Shown piece by piece: positions 23,833 to 31,558 of a DNA stretch of 64,000 nucleotides. The position numbers and the translations under genes were made by a program. How positions within the stretch are numbered: position 1 is the stretch's first letter; every line of letters starts with the position of its first letter. Below the pieces are notes generated by a model, which saw only the letters and a program-made list of their open reading frames with translations, was not told the origin of the DNA and did not search any database. Source of the stretch: Streptomyces sp. Edi2 (GTDB lineage: Bacteria > Actinomycetota > Actinomycetes > Streptomycetales > Streptomycetaceae); assembly GCF_040253635.1 (NCBI RefSeq), contig NZ_JBEJGX010000003.1, positions 8,891,501-8,955,500 on the forward strand, written 5' to 3'.

Positions 23833-24240
23833 TCACTCGAGGACCACCGTGGCGCCGGCGCCTTCGAGGATCTGCACGATCTCCTCGACGTAGGAGAACA
23901 GCCCATCCGGTCCGGACGCGGCCCCGTCCGGCGCGCGGCGCGCGATCGCGGCATCGTGCCAGATCAGAGTGAAGGGCGCGATCACGCCGAAGCCGCCGCA
24001 CAGGCAGTCACGGAACGCGTCCCATCCCCAGCCGAAGTACCGTCCGGGGCCCGCGAGGGCTTCGCTCAGCGCGCAGTGCACCCCGGGGATATCCGTGACG
24101 AACCGGCCGTCGAGGTGGTGCACGCCGCCCGAGCGGTCGGGGCGTCGGGGCCCGGTGTTCCGCATGGCGAGCCTGAGCCATTCGGCCCTGCCCCGCGCCG
24201 AGTACGGAGCCCATCCGTTGGGCGTCGTCGGAACGCCGTG
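23833..24240 (-). pseudogene. barstar-domain half of a split barstar-family gene
   Basis: The frame immediately following the TAA at 24243-24241 reads HGVPTTPNGWAPYSARGRAEW and continues without interruption into a barstar domain (VHHLDGRFVTDIPGVHCAL, YFGWGWDAFRDCLCGGFG, FTLIWHD). Barstar proteins bind and inhibit barnase-like ribonucleases with an acidic helix. The first internal ATG is at 24165 and could give a 110-residue stand-alone barstar. Because the same frame encodes the upstream half and family members are continuous over this junction, the stop looks like a Tyr-to-stop change in one gene. Confidence 0.75.
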
Positions 24241-24954
24241 TTACCAGGATTCCCAGACCGGGCGGACGGCGGGCGAAGGGCGGTTGTCGCCGCCATCCGC
24301 GAGGGTGATGTCGACCAGGGCACCCCCGAGCACGGACGGGCGCGCCCCGTGGATGTCCAGGCCGACGTCCTGGCGTGCCATCACCCGCCCGGTGCGGTCC
24401 AGCGCCCACAGTTCGGCCCCGTCCCGCTCCCACCTGCGCGGCCTGCGCAAGGCGGCGAGCAATCGTTCCGTGGGTTCACAGCCGATGAGCTCCATGGGGA
24501 TCTTGGCCGGGGCCGGTCGTGAGGCGAACAGGCCGTCCACCGCGAGGCAACGGCCTGCGGAAGCATCGCCCCCTGTGAAGAGCTCGAAGCGCGGGGGCGC
24601 GGTCGCCTTGAAGCCACCGGACGACGGCCCCTTCACCCCTGCACCCACAACGACGTCCAGCAGAGAGGGATCGAAAGCTGAGGGGTGGTGGGCCAGGACG
24701 ACGGCATCCACCAGTTCCCACCATCCGGCCTGGGTGTCGTCCGAAGCCGCGATCCAGCCGTCACCGAGAAGGTCCGTTGCCTCCCCGGGCCGGGCCACGG
24801 CCTCGCGCAGCGGTCCTGAGGGAGCGCAGCCGCGGAAGATCAGGACCTCCCGTGGTGGCGGTGCCGGCTCCACGAACAGCCCCTCGACGCCCGCGCACCG
24901 GCCCCACAGCTGGTCTTCGCCCTCCTCGTCCTCGCGGGCCAAGAGGTACTTCAC
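24241..24954 (-). CDS. N-terminal half of split barstar-family protein
   Basis: From GTG 24954, with GGAG 7 bp upstream, 237 residues begin VKYLLAREDEEGEDQLWGRC and end PVWESW before TAA. Two similar sub-repeats are visible (LWGRCAGVEGLFVEP...REVLIFRGCAPSGPLREAV and GRCLAVDGLFASRP...MELIGCEPTERLLAAL). From memory, streptomycete barstar-family proteins of about 390 residues have this N-terminal region fused to the barstar domain, with a Tyr after the WEAW-like motif. Here the TAA ends the protein at that point, so the product may be a truncated but still folded domain. Confidence 0.7.
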   Translation of the reverse strand: MKYLLAREDEEGEDQLWGRCAGVEGLFVEPAPPPREVLIFRGCAPSGPLREAVARPGEATDLLGDGWIAASDDTQAGWWELVDAVVLAHHPSAFDPSLLDVVVGAGVKGPSSGGFKATAPPRFELFTGGDASAGRCLAVDGLFASRPAPAKIPMELIGCEPTERLLAALRRPRRWERDGAELWALDRTGRVMARQDVGLDIHGARPSVLGGALVDITLADGGDNRPSPAVRPVWESW

Positions 24955-25169
24955 CGGAAAGCTCCGGTCCCACACGGCATGATCCCCGACCCGCACACAG
25001 CCCCCGAACACTCGGACAATCCCTACGGACAGTCTCCATGAACAATCCGTACGAAGGTATCGAAATTACGGCGACCGCCCTCCGGTTCGTCCTCCTTGCT
25101 CGTCGTCCGGCTCCTCACACGGGCTGACGGTGCCCGACTGCCAAGGCGGGCCACGCGGGGAGAAGTTGC

Positions 25170-25197
25170 GGCAGGCAGGCAGGCAGGCAGGCAGGCA
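25170..25197. repeat. tetranucleotide repeat (GGCA)7
   Basis: Seven exact GGCA units lie 176 bp upstream of the protease start codon at 25373, in the probable leader or promoter region. Confidence 0.9.
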
Positions 25198-25372
25198 GCG
25201 GGGCGGAGCTGGGCGGAGAAGGGCGGACCGGGGCAGCGGGGACCGGCCCCTCAGGGGTGGTCCTGGTGCCACCCCGAAAACGGGCACCAGTGTGATCGAA
25301 ACCCGTCCCCTGACCCCCGAGGATCCCTTGTATGGCAGCGCACCCTGCGCGCCGACGGGAGGATCGCGATCG

Positions 25373-26937
25373 ATGTCCGCGTGGAGAAAACCGTGGTGGC
25401 CGGTGGCCGCCCTGTCCGGAACGATGGCTGCCGCGCTGATCTCGGCGGTGCTGCCCACCGCGCCGCCGGCCCGGGCGGCGGGCCGGGCCGGGCCGGGCCG
25501 CCGATACCGGCGCGCTACGCCCATCAGCGGCTGCACTGGCAGCCCTGCGCGGCGAAACCCTCACTGGAGTGCGCGAGCATGACCGTGCCGCGCGACTGGC
25601 ACCATCCGGGTACCGGGGCCGACCTCACCATCGCGGTGTCCCGGCATCGTGCGGCCGGCCCCGCCCGGCGGCGCGGGGTGCTGATGATGGCGGCGGGCGG
25701 GCCCGGCGCCTCGGGGCTCACCCGGCCCGCGGACTTCGCCGCGCGCTCGCCCGCCGTGGGCGCCGCGTACGACGTGGTCGGCTTTGACCAGCGCGGCGTC
25801 GGCAGCAGCACGCCCGCGCAATGCCAGACCGACGCCGAGTTCCGGGACTTCTACGCCCACGACTTCCGCGACCGCTCGCCCGCCGCTCTCCGCGGTGTCC
25901 TGGCCCGGTCGCGGCAGCTCGTCGCCGGCTGCCTGCGGCACGGCGGCGATCTGGTCCGCCGGCTGACCACCGACCAGGCCGTGCGCGACATGGACTTGTT
26001 CCGCGCGCTGCTGGGCGTGCGCAAGATCACCTATTACGGGCCCTCGTACGCCACCTGGCTCGGTGCCTACTACGCGACGGAATTCCCGCAGCGTATCGAG
26101 CGTGCCGTACTGGACAGCAACGAGGACTTCAGCGGCACCTGGCAGCACGCCCGAGGCGGTCTGCCCAAGAGCTTCCAGCGACGCTTCGAGCAGGACTTCC
26201 TGCCCTGGATCGCACGCTACGACACGACGTACCACTACGGACGCACGGCGGCCGACGCCAAGGCGAGATGGGAGGCACGCCGTCGCGCCCTGCACGAGCG
26301 CCCGCTCACCGTCGGCGCGCTGACGATCGGGCCCAACCAGCTCGACAACACCACGATCCAGAGCATGTACAACGCGCGGCAGTTCCCGCAGCTGGCGTCC
26401 GCGCTCAGGGCTCTCGACGACTGGCCGTCCACCACACCGGCCGAGCGCACACGGGTCGCCAAGCTCTTCACGAGCTACCTGTCACCAGGATTCGCCGCCG
26501 TGTACTCCTCGGTGACCTGCAACGACACCCCGTGGCACGGCGACCTCGACTACTGGCTGGACCGCAGCGCGAAGGACACCGCCGCCTCTCCGCTCGTCGG
26601 GGCGCGCGAGCTGGCCTACGCGGCCACCTGCATGGCCTGGCCGGTCTCCGACGCGCCGCGCGTCCGGGTCACCGGCCGGGGCCTGCCTACCACGCTGATG
26701 CTCAACTCCGTTCACGACCCTGCCACTTACTACGAGGGTGCACGTGCGGCACACCGTGCGCTGCGTGGTTCACGGCTGGTCACGGTGACGGGCAGCGGCG
26801 ATCACGGTCAGTACCAGAACGACAACGCGTGCGTGGACGGCATCGTGAACGCCTACCTCCTCGACGGAACCGCTCCGGACCATGACGTGACCTGCGCGGC
26901 CGGCCCGTTGCCCGTGCCCTCGGGACGCCGCCGATAA
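25373..26937 (+). CDS. secreted tripeptidyl aminopeptidase-like alpha/beta hydrolase (S33), out of frame at a repeat
   Basis: ATG 25373, after GGGAGGA, opens a clear signal peptide (WRKPWWPVAALSGTMAAALI...PPARA). The mature enzyme (ARYAHQRLHWQPC, nucleophile region YYGPSYATWLG, Asp in VHDPATYY, His in GSGDHGQYQND) is in another frame. Removing one GGGCC unit from the four at 25480-25499 joins the two exactly (AAGRAGPPIPARYAHQ), giving about 519 residues, the family's usual size. The enzyme would release tripeptides outside the cell. As read, the catalytic part could only be made from an internal start or by repeat slippage. Confidence 0.8.
25480..25499 (+). repeat. pentanucleotide repeat (GGGCC)4 at the signal peptide/enzyme junction
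   Basis: Four exact GGGCC units. Three units would put the signal peptide and the catalytic domain in one frame; four units shift it. This makes the tract a candidate on/off switch. Confidence 0.85.
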
Positions 26938-27080
26938 GGGGGACGAACGAGCGCGATGGACGGGGGCGGAAGAATCGGCGGGATCGGGTGCGGGTCGGCG
27001 GAAGTCGGTGGAGGCCGGTGGAAGCCGGTGGGTGGCTTCCGACTCCTGCCCGGCGGAGGGCCCGGTGGCCGGCCCCCGTC

Positions 27081-28901
27081 TCACGCCCGGCGGACGAGGA
27101 GTTCGGTATTGCGGTCCGCCGCCGTGCCCGCCATTTTTTCGTGGACGCCGTCGGTCAGGCCCGCGGCGAGCCCGGGCGCGTTGTAGGACAGCTCGCGGTA
27201 GAGCGAGGCGAGGCCGACCGAGGAAAGGTCGTCGAAGTCCGTGTGGTGCGGGGCGGCGGACTCGATGAGGGTGGTGAACAGGGACAGCGTCCCGTCATGG
27301 TTGTCCACGAGTTCGATGATCCGCGCGTGCTGTGGATAGTCCACGTGTGAGGCGGTGTTGACCTCCCAGAAGGAGCGTGCGGCCGTCGGGTGGGCATGCG
27401 GCGTGATGTGGTTGATGTGGCTGTGACCGTTGACCCATGCCACCACGTTCGGGAACCGGCTCAGCAAGGCGATGACCTCTTCGCCGTCGTGCCGCTTCTC
27501 CTCCGAGCGGGCCGCGTCGGGGCGCCGGGTCATACTCGGGCTGTGGTGATGGCTGAACACCAGGATGTGCGCGTCATCGGCACCGGTGTTGCGTACCAGC
27601 CGTCCGTCCTCGTCGTAATGGCGGGAGCTGTGAGCGGCCAAGGTCCCCTCCAGCCACCGTAGTTGCTCGGTGCCCAGCGATCCTTCGTAGTGGCCGCTGC
27701 GGTAGGTGGTGTCGATGCTGATGCCGATGACACCCTCGGCGATGGTGAAGGAGTAGTACATCCGGTCACCGTCGAGGTGGTTGTCGGTGTAGCCGTGTCC
27801 GACCGGCCCCGCGCCGGCGAAGGCCGGGTTCAGGTGCGCCCGCAGGTACTCGTGGGGTGTGAACATCCGGCGGCGCTCGTCGGCGGTCACGGTGCGTGCG
27901 CGGGAGGCGTTCCGGCGGAGGATGTCCTTGAGCACGGTGCTCTTGGGGTCGTCACCGCTGTCCAGCACCTTGCGGAAGGCGGCCACATCGCCATCCGGTA
28001 CGGAGAACAGCTTGCGCGCCCCGGTGACGTACTCCGTCAGCACGGGGTCCTGGGGCGCCAGACAACCGCCCGGCAGATCGTCGTGGTTGCCGGGCGTGGA
28101 GTACCAGGGAAGCCGCAGGCCGGGGCTGACGACCGGGCGCATCGCGGCTTCGAGGTAGCCGGGGATCGGCGGCAGCCCGCGTCTCTTGTCCTGGTCGCGC
28201 AGGCCGTTGTCCGGATGCCAGTACAGCGCGAGGCCGGAGTTCTGTACGCCCTCGTACGACGCCGGGTCCCCGGTGTTGGGGGTGATGCGGCCACCGCTCA
28301 TGAGCGTCAGGAACCACTCGAGTTCCACCATGGAGTGGTTGTCGATGTTGTCACCCGTGGACATGACGAAGGCCGGCGGCCGGCCGGTGTGCGGTCCACT
28401 GCGGACCGCGTTGGCCTGCTCCACCAGCGACACCGCACCGGCCACCGACAGCGCCTCCTGCGCCCGCCACGATCCCGGCGATCCGACGCGCAGGTACTCG
28501 GTGCGCAAGGGGCTCTGTACGTCGGCCACATGCAGGTCGGTGAACTGGACGAAGCACGCCAGGGCGGTCTGCCGGTCCTGGCGTCCGGCCGCGGCGGAGG
28601 CGAGCTCACCGCGGACGACCAGGGGCCATCCGGGACCGGAGGTGATCCGGCGGTAGCTGCCGCTGCCGACGAGGCGGGCCGTGGTGTCGAGGGTGGTGGT
28701 CCCGAACGGGGCCGCGCGTCGCCCACCGGGCTGGGCCGGCGACGTACGGCTGAGGGACTGTGCGTGGGCGGTGCCCGGGGCATCGCTGCTGCTGCGCCGG
28801 CTCGGCAGTGCCCATGCGGCACCGGCTCCGGCGACGGCGGCACCGGAGCTGAGGAGGAAGCGACGACGGTTGGTGGGGGTGTGGGTTTCAATACCGGCCA
28901 T
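27081..28901 (-). CDS. Tat-exported metallophosphoesterase (TIGR03767-like)
   Basis: From ATG 28901 (GGAGG upstream) the 606-residue protein starts with a twin-arginine signal (NRRRFLLSSGAAVAGAGAAW). Metal-binding motifs occur in order: FTDLHVADVQS, STGDNIDN, STPGNHDDLPGG, FSHHHS and NGHSHINHI, the set of calcineurin-like phosphoesterases. The long insert and Tat signal fit the actinobacterial PPA1498-type family. It likely hydrolyses phosphomono- or diesters outside the cell after folding with its di-metal centre in the cytoplasm. It is convergent with the protease gene. Confidence 0.9.
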   Translation of the reverse strand: MAGIETHTPTNRRRFLLSSGAAVAGAGAAWALPSRRSSSDAPGTAHAQSLSRTSPAQPGGRRAAPFGTTTLDTTARLVGSGSYRRITSGPGWPLVVRGELASAAAGRQDRQTALACFVQFTDLHVADVQSPLRTEYLRVGSPGSWRAQEALSVAGAVSLVEQANAVRSGPHTGRPPAFVMSTGDNIDNHSMVELEWFLTLMSGGRITPNTGDPASYEGVQNSGLALYWHPDNGLRDQDKRRGLPPIPGYLEAAMRPVVSPGLRLPWYSTPGNHDDLPGGCLAPQDPVLTEYVTGARKLFSVPDGDVAAFRKVLDSGDDPKSTVLKDILRRNASRARTVTADERRRMFTPHEYLRAHLNPAFAGAGPVGHGYTDNHLDGDRMYYSFTIAEGVIGISIDTTYRSGHYEGSLGTEQLRWLEGTLAAHSSRHYDEDGRLVRNTGADDAHILVFSHHHSPSMTRRPDAARSEEKRHDGEEVIALLSRFPNVVAWVNGHSHINHITPHAHPTAARSFWEVNTASHVDYPQHARIIELVDNHDGTLSLFTTLIESAAPHHTDFDDLSSVGLASLYRELSYNAPGLAAGLTDGVHEKMAGTAADRNTELLVRRA

Positions 28902-29154
28902 GAGGCCCTCCGTGCCGTGGCCGGTGTACCTGACCACGGCGGTGTCACCAAGCGGAATGTCTCATTCCAGATCCTGGGCGGAGAGCGTGACCAAAACTTG
29001 AACGGGCCCGGAACTGGGCACACCCATTGCCCATCGGTAGGGTCCGCCCCTTCGGGGGCGCCCCGGTAGCGTCCCGGTGGCGCCCGGATGACGCGCGGAG
29101 GGCCGTGGCGACCGCCCACGGCGGAAGAGGTGGCGCCGTCCTGTCAGTGAGGGC

Positions 29155-29625
29155 TCAGGGCTGGTACCAGTCGTCGTCACCGACACGCAACGAGCGACCG
29201 AGATAGTCCCGCAGGCTGCCGGCCACCCACCTGCGGCTGTCGCTCTCGTGCTCCCAGACGAAGACGTCCGGCCGCTGGGGCTTCCGCACGAAGGCGAACT
29301 GATCACCGCCCCCGTTGTCCCCGAAGAACAGGAGGGCATCGAACGGCATGTACAGCTGGGCGAAGGACTCGTCGGACCAGAAGAGAAGGTTCTGCTCAAC
29401 GATCTGGTCGATGCTCCAGACCGTGTCCACCTGGCTGTGGCCGATCACCCCATTGCTCTGCAGAAGCAACTGCTTGAGCTCCGGCGGCAGAACGCTCCCC
29501 AGCCGCCCCTCGGCCTCGACGAGCTCCGATTCCTGTACCGGTTCCCGAAGGCCCGCCTCGGGGCAGGCCTCCAGCACTGTTTGCGTCCACATGATCACGA
29601 GCGTAGCCACCTCATTCGCCGACAT
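29155..29625 (-). CDS. SMI1/KNR4 (SUKH) family protein
   Basis: The 156-residue protein has the SUKH core: EAEGRLGSVLPPELKQLLLQSNG, a central FDALLFFGDNGGGDQFAF and VFVWEHESDSRRWVAGSLRDYL. SUKH proteins are frequent immunity proteins for polymorphic nuclease toxins, but many streptomycete members stand alone. ATG 29592 is an equally good start. No toxin gene is adjacent. Confidence 0.85.
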   Translation of the reverse strand: MSANEVATLVIMWTQTVLEACPEAGLREPVQESELVEAEGRLGSVLPPELKQLLLQSNGVIGHSQVDTVWSIDQIVEQNLLFWSDESFAQLYMPFDALLFFGDNGGGDQFAFVRKPQRPDVFVWEHESDSRRWVAGSLRDYLGRSLRVGDDDWYQP

Positions 29626-29823
29626 GAACGGCGTCTGCAGGTCAGAGGCCTTACGACGGAAGCGCTCCGGCCGATGCCGGTGGCGTCGCCGACCGGCTCA
29701 CCGAACGCGGGATTGCCGTCGTTGCCGTCGATGCCGTCGATGCCGAGCGCCGCAACATCGCCCGCCCGCTGATGCACCGTGAACCCGCCGGATCACCGGC
29801 CCCGCCCGGTCCGAAGCTACGCG

Positions 29824-30429
29824 CTACGCGTCCCGATGGGCTTCCCGACCGGCTTCCCTGGCTACCTCCTCCAGCCGGGCCCGATAGCTCGCCCACCAAG
29901 CCGAGTCGCCCGGAGGCATGTCGTCCTTTCCCTCGCTGATTCCCACCGCACCATCGGTGAGTTCCCGGATGATGTCGGCGTGCCCTGCGTGCCGGTGCGT
30001 ATCGGCGAGCACGCGCACTACGGCCTGGTGCAGCGTCACCTCATTCTTGTGGGCCGGCCACCACGGCACTGTGCCTGTGGTGTCCAGTGCCAGCGCGTCG
30101 ATCGTCGCGTCTGCGTGCACCCACGCCCGGCGATAGAGGGCCACTGTCTGCTCGCGTGATTCGTCGGCACTGGCCCACATGTCCGCGGTGGGCTCGGCGC
30201 CGTCGTCGAGCCAGGGCAGCGGCTCGCCGGACGGCCGCCCGAACGTGTCGCCGAGGTAGCCCAGTTCCACGCCGGCCAGGTGTTTTACCAGCCCCAGCAG
30301 GTTCGCGCCGGTCGGCGTCCGCGGACGACGGATGTCGTACTCCGAGAGCCCTTCGAGCTTCCACAGCAGGGCTTCGCGCGCGGACTGCAGAGAGGAGTGA
30401 AGATCAGCCTTGGCATCCGATGCGGTCAT
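29824..30429 (-). CDS. DinB-family (DUF664-like) protein
   Basis: The 201-residue four-helix-bundle protein has the metal-binding His triad expected for DinB/YfiT proteins: His in GLVKHLAGVE near 50 and HxxxH in DTHRHAGHADII near 145. Actinobacterial members include mycothiol- or bacillithiol-dependent transferases. The conserved LLGLVKHLAGVELGYLGDTFGRP segment fits that branch. ATG 30429 starts the protein. It is monocistronic, so its substrate is not indicated. Confidence 0.85.
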   Translation of the reverse strand: MTASDAKADLHSSLQSAREALLWKLEGLSEYDIRRPRTPTGANLLGLVKHLAGVELGYLGDTFGRPSGEPLPWLDDGAEPTADMWASADESREQTVALYRRAWVHADATIDALALDTTGTVPWWPAHKNEVTLHQAVVRVLADTHRHAGHADIIRELTDGAVGISEGKDDMPPGDSAWWASYRARLEEVAREAGREAHRDA

Positions 30430-30668
30430 GGGGCCAGTCTGCCGCTCGCGCGATCTTCATTGACCGCCTTTCCGCATCGCGGTGCATCGGGCCTCTGACG
30501 GGACGGGGGAATCGGGTGGATCCCTCGCGGTGCGGGCATGGCATCAGCCGGCAGACCGGGGCCGATCTCGGGTAGTTGCCCGGCCTTGGTAGTTGCCCGG
30601 GCTCGGCCGCGCGGACGGCAACCGGGCCGGCGCGTGAGCTGCAAGAGCAGACAGGCAAGCATTCGTGG

Positions 30669-30698
30669 GCTAGCATGCTAGCAATCTAGCGAGCTAGT
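30669..30698 (+). promoter_or_regulatory. four CTAG cores with exact 8-bp period (RHH operator)
   Basis: CTAG occurs at 30670, 30678, 30686 and 30694, each within GCTAGC or a one-base-shorter form. The array ends 9 bp before the start of the ribbon-helix-helix gene. CTAG is one of the rarest tetramers in such genomes. The layout is like the tandem 8-bp boxes bound side by side by ribbon-helix-helix dimers. Confidence 0.75.
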
Positions 30699-30706
30699 AT
30701 CCGTGC

Positions 30707-30886
30707 ATGGGTGACACGGAAGTCAAACAGTTCAACGTGTATCTGCCGCTGGGGCTGATCAGGCAGGTCAAGCATCACGCGATCGAGACGGGCATGTCGC
30801 TGTCGGCGCTGGTCGCCGACGCATTGCGCGCCTACCTCGACGACGCCCGTGGACAGCGGGAGCACTCTTCCGGAAAGGAGTCATGA
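30707..30886 (+). CDS. ribbon-helix-helix (CopG-type) DNA-binding protein
   Basis: This short gene encodes 59 residues beginning [21 protein letters not shown]. The N-terminal beta strand (KQFNVYLP) followed by two helices ([14 protein letters not shown] and [17 protein letters not shown]) is the classic ribbon-helix-helix plan, which binds DNA as a dimer through the strand. It starts 9 bp after the four-box CTAG array and ends one base before the VOC gene, so it very likely autoregulates this two-gene operon. No toxin is seen; the partner gene is a VOC protein instead. Confidence 0.85.
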   Translation: MGDTEVKQFNVYLPLGLIRQVKHHAIETGMSLSALVADALRAYLDDARGQREHSSGKES

Positions 30887-30887
30887 C

Positions 30888-31232
30888 ATGGCAACTGAAG
30901 GTATCGAGGCGGTCTTCGTGGAGACCCGCAACTGGGGGAGGACCGCAGGGTTCTTCCAGGAACTGGGTTACGAGCTGGAGACCTCCGCCGGCGACGGTTC
31001 CGGTGTATTCCGCAACGGCGAGGGCCCCTATCTCGTCGTGGTCGAGGTCCCTGAGGACCGGGAGCCCGGAGTACAGGTCGCGCTGAAGGTGCCCGATGCG
31101 GACCTGTTCCGTCCCGGCTCCGCCGTGGAGGTGGCCACGCCGTTCGAGGACACGCACTACGGGACCCGGGAGATGACCGTCCGGGATCCCGACGGGCGGC
31201 TGTGGAGTCTGCAGGCCCCTGCCAAGAGCTGA
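30888..31232 (+). CDS. VOC-superfamily (glyoxalase/bleomycin-resistance) protein
   Basis: The 114-residue single-domain VOC protein has a beta-alpha-beta-beta-beta start (GIEAVFVETRNWGRTAGFFQELGYEL) and ends in REMTVRDPDGRLWSLQAPAK, typical of bleomycin-resistance or glyoxalase-like proteins that work as dimers. It lacks the usual N-terminal His ligand (the first strand has VFVET), so it may bind rather than transform its ligand. It follows the ribbon-helix-helix gene by one base and the operon closes with a strong hairpin. Confidence 0.83.
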   Translation: MATEGIEAVFVETRNWGRTAGFFQELGYELETSAGDGSGVFRNGEGPYLVVVEVPEDREPGVQVALKVPDADLFRPGSAVEVATPFEDTHYGTREMTVRDPDGRLWSLQAPAKS

Positions 31233-31366
31233 CATCTGTCTCTCGTCCGGGCGGGCCGATTCGCCCCGGCCGGTGGTGCCGGCGCCCTGCCGGGCCGTTC
31301 CTGCAGCAGTGACGCGGCTCGCGCGGCTCGGCAGCGGCATCGCGCAGCTCGGCAATGGATTGCGCC

Positions 31367-31407
31367 GGGCAGGAGAGGCAGGCAGTACGTCGCTGCCTCT
31401 CCTGCCC
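31367..31407. terminator. 15-bp perfect hairpin
   Basis: GGGCAGGAGAGGCAG (31367-31381) and its exact inverted copy (31393-31407) enclose an 11-nt loop, 134 bp after the VOC stop. It is the best terminator in this half of the window and insulates the exporter gene downstream. Confidence 0.75.
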
Positions 31408-31558
31408 CTGAGCGCGGACTGATCGAACCGACCGAGGCGAACTCCGAGGGACGGCACCGGCGCTGCACGGGTCATGCCACGGCGGAGACCGACGCCGACC
31501 GCCCGTCGAGCCGTCGAGCGGATTCTCGGGGACGCCAAGAGCAAAGGATGGGATACGC

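Noticed and set aside
25096..26937. A single long protease frame starting at 25096
   Set aside because: Its first 150 residues are low-complexity read-through of repeats, while a real signal peptide and ribosome site lie in another frame at 25373.
30707..31232. Type II toxin-antitoxin system
   Set aside because: The ribbon-helix-helix protein fits an antitoxin, but its partner is a VOC protein, not a known toxin.
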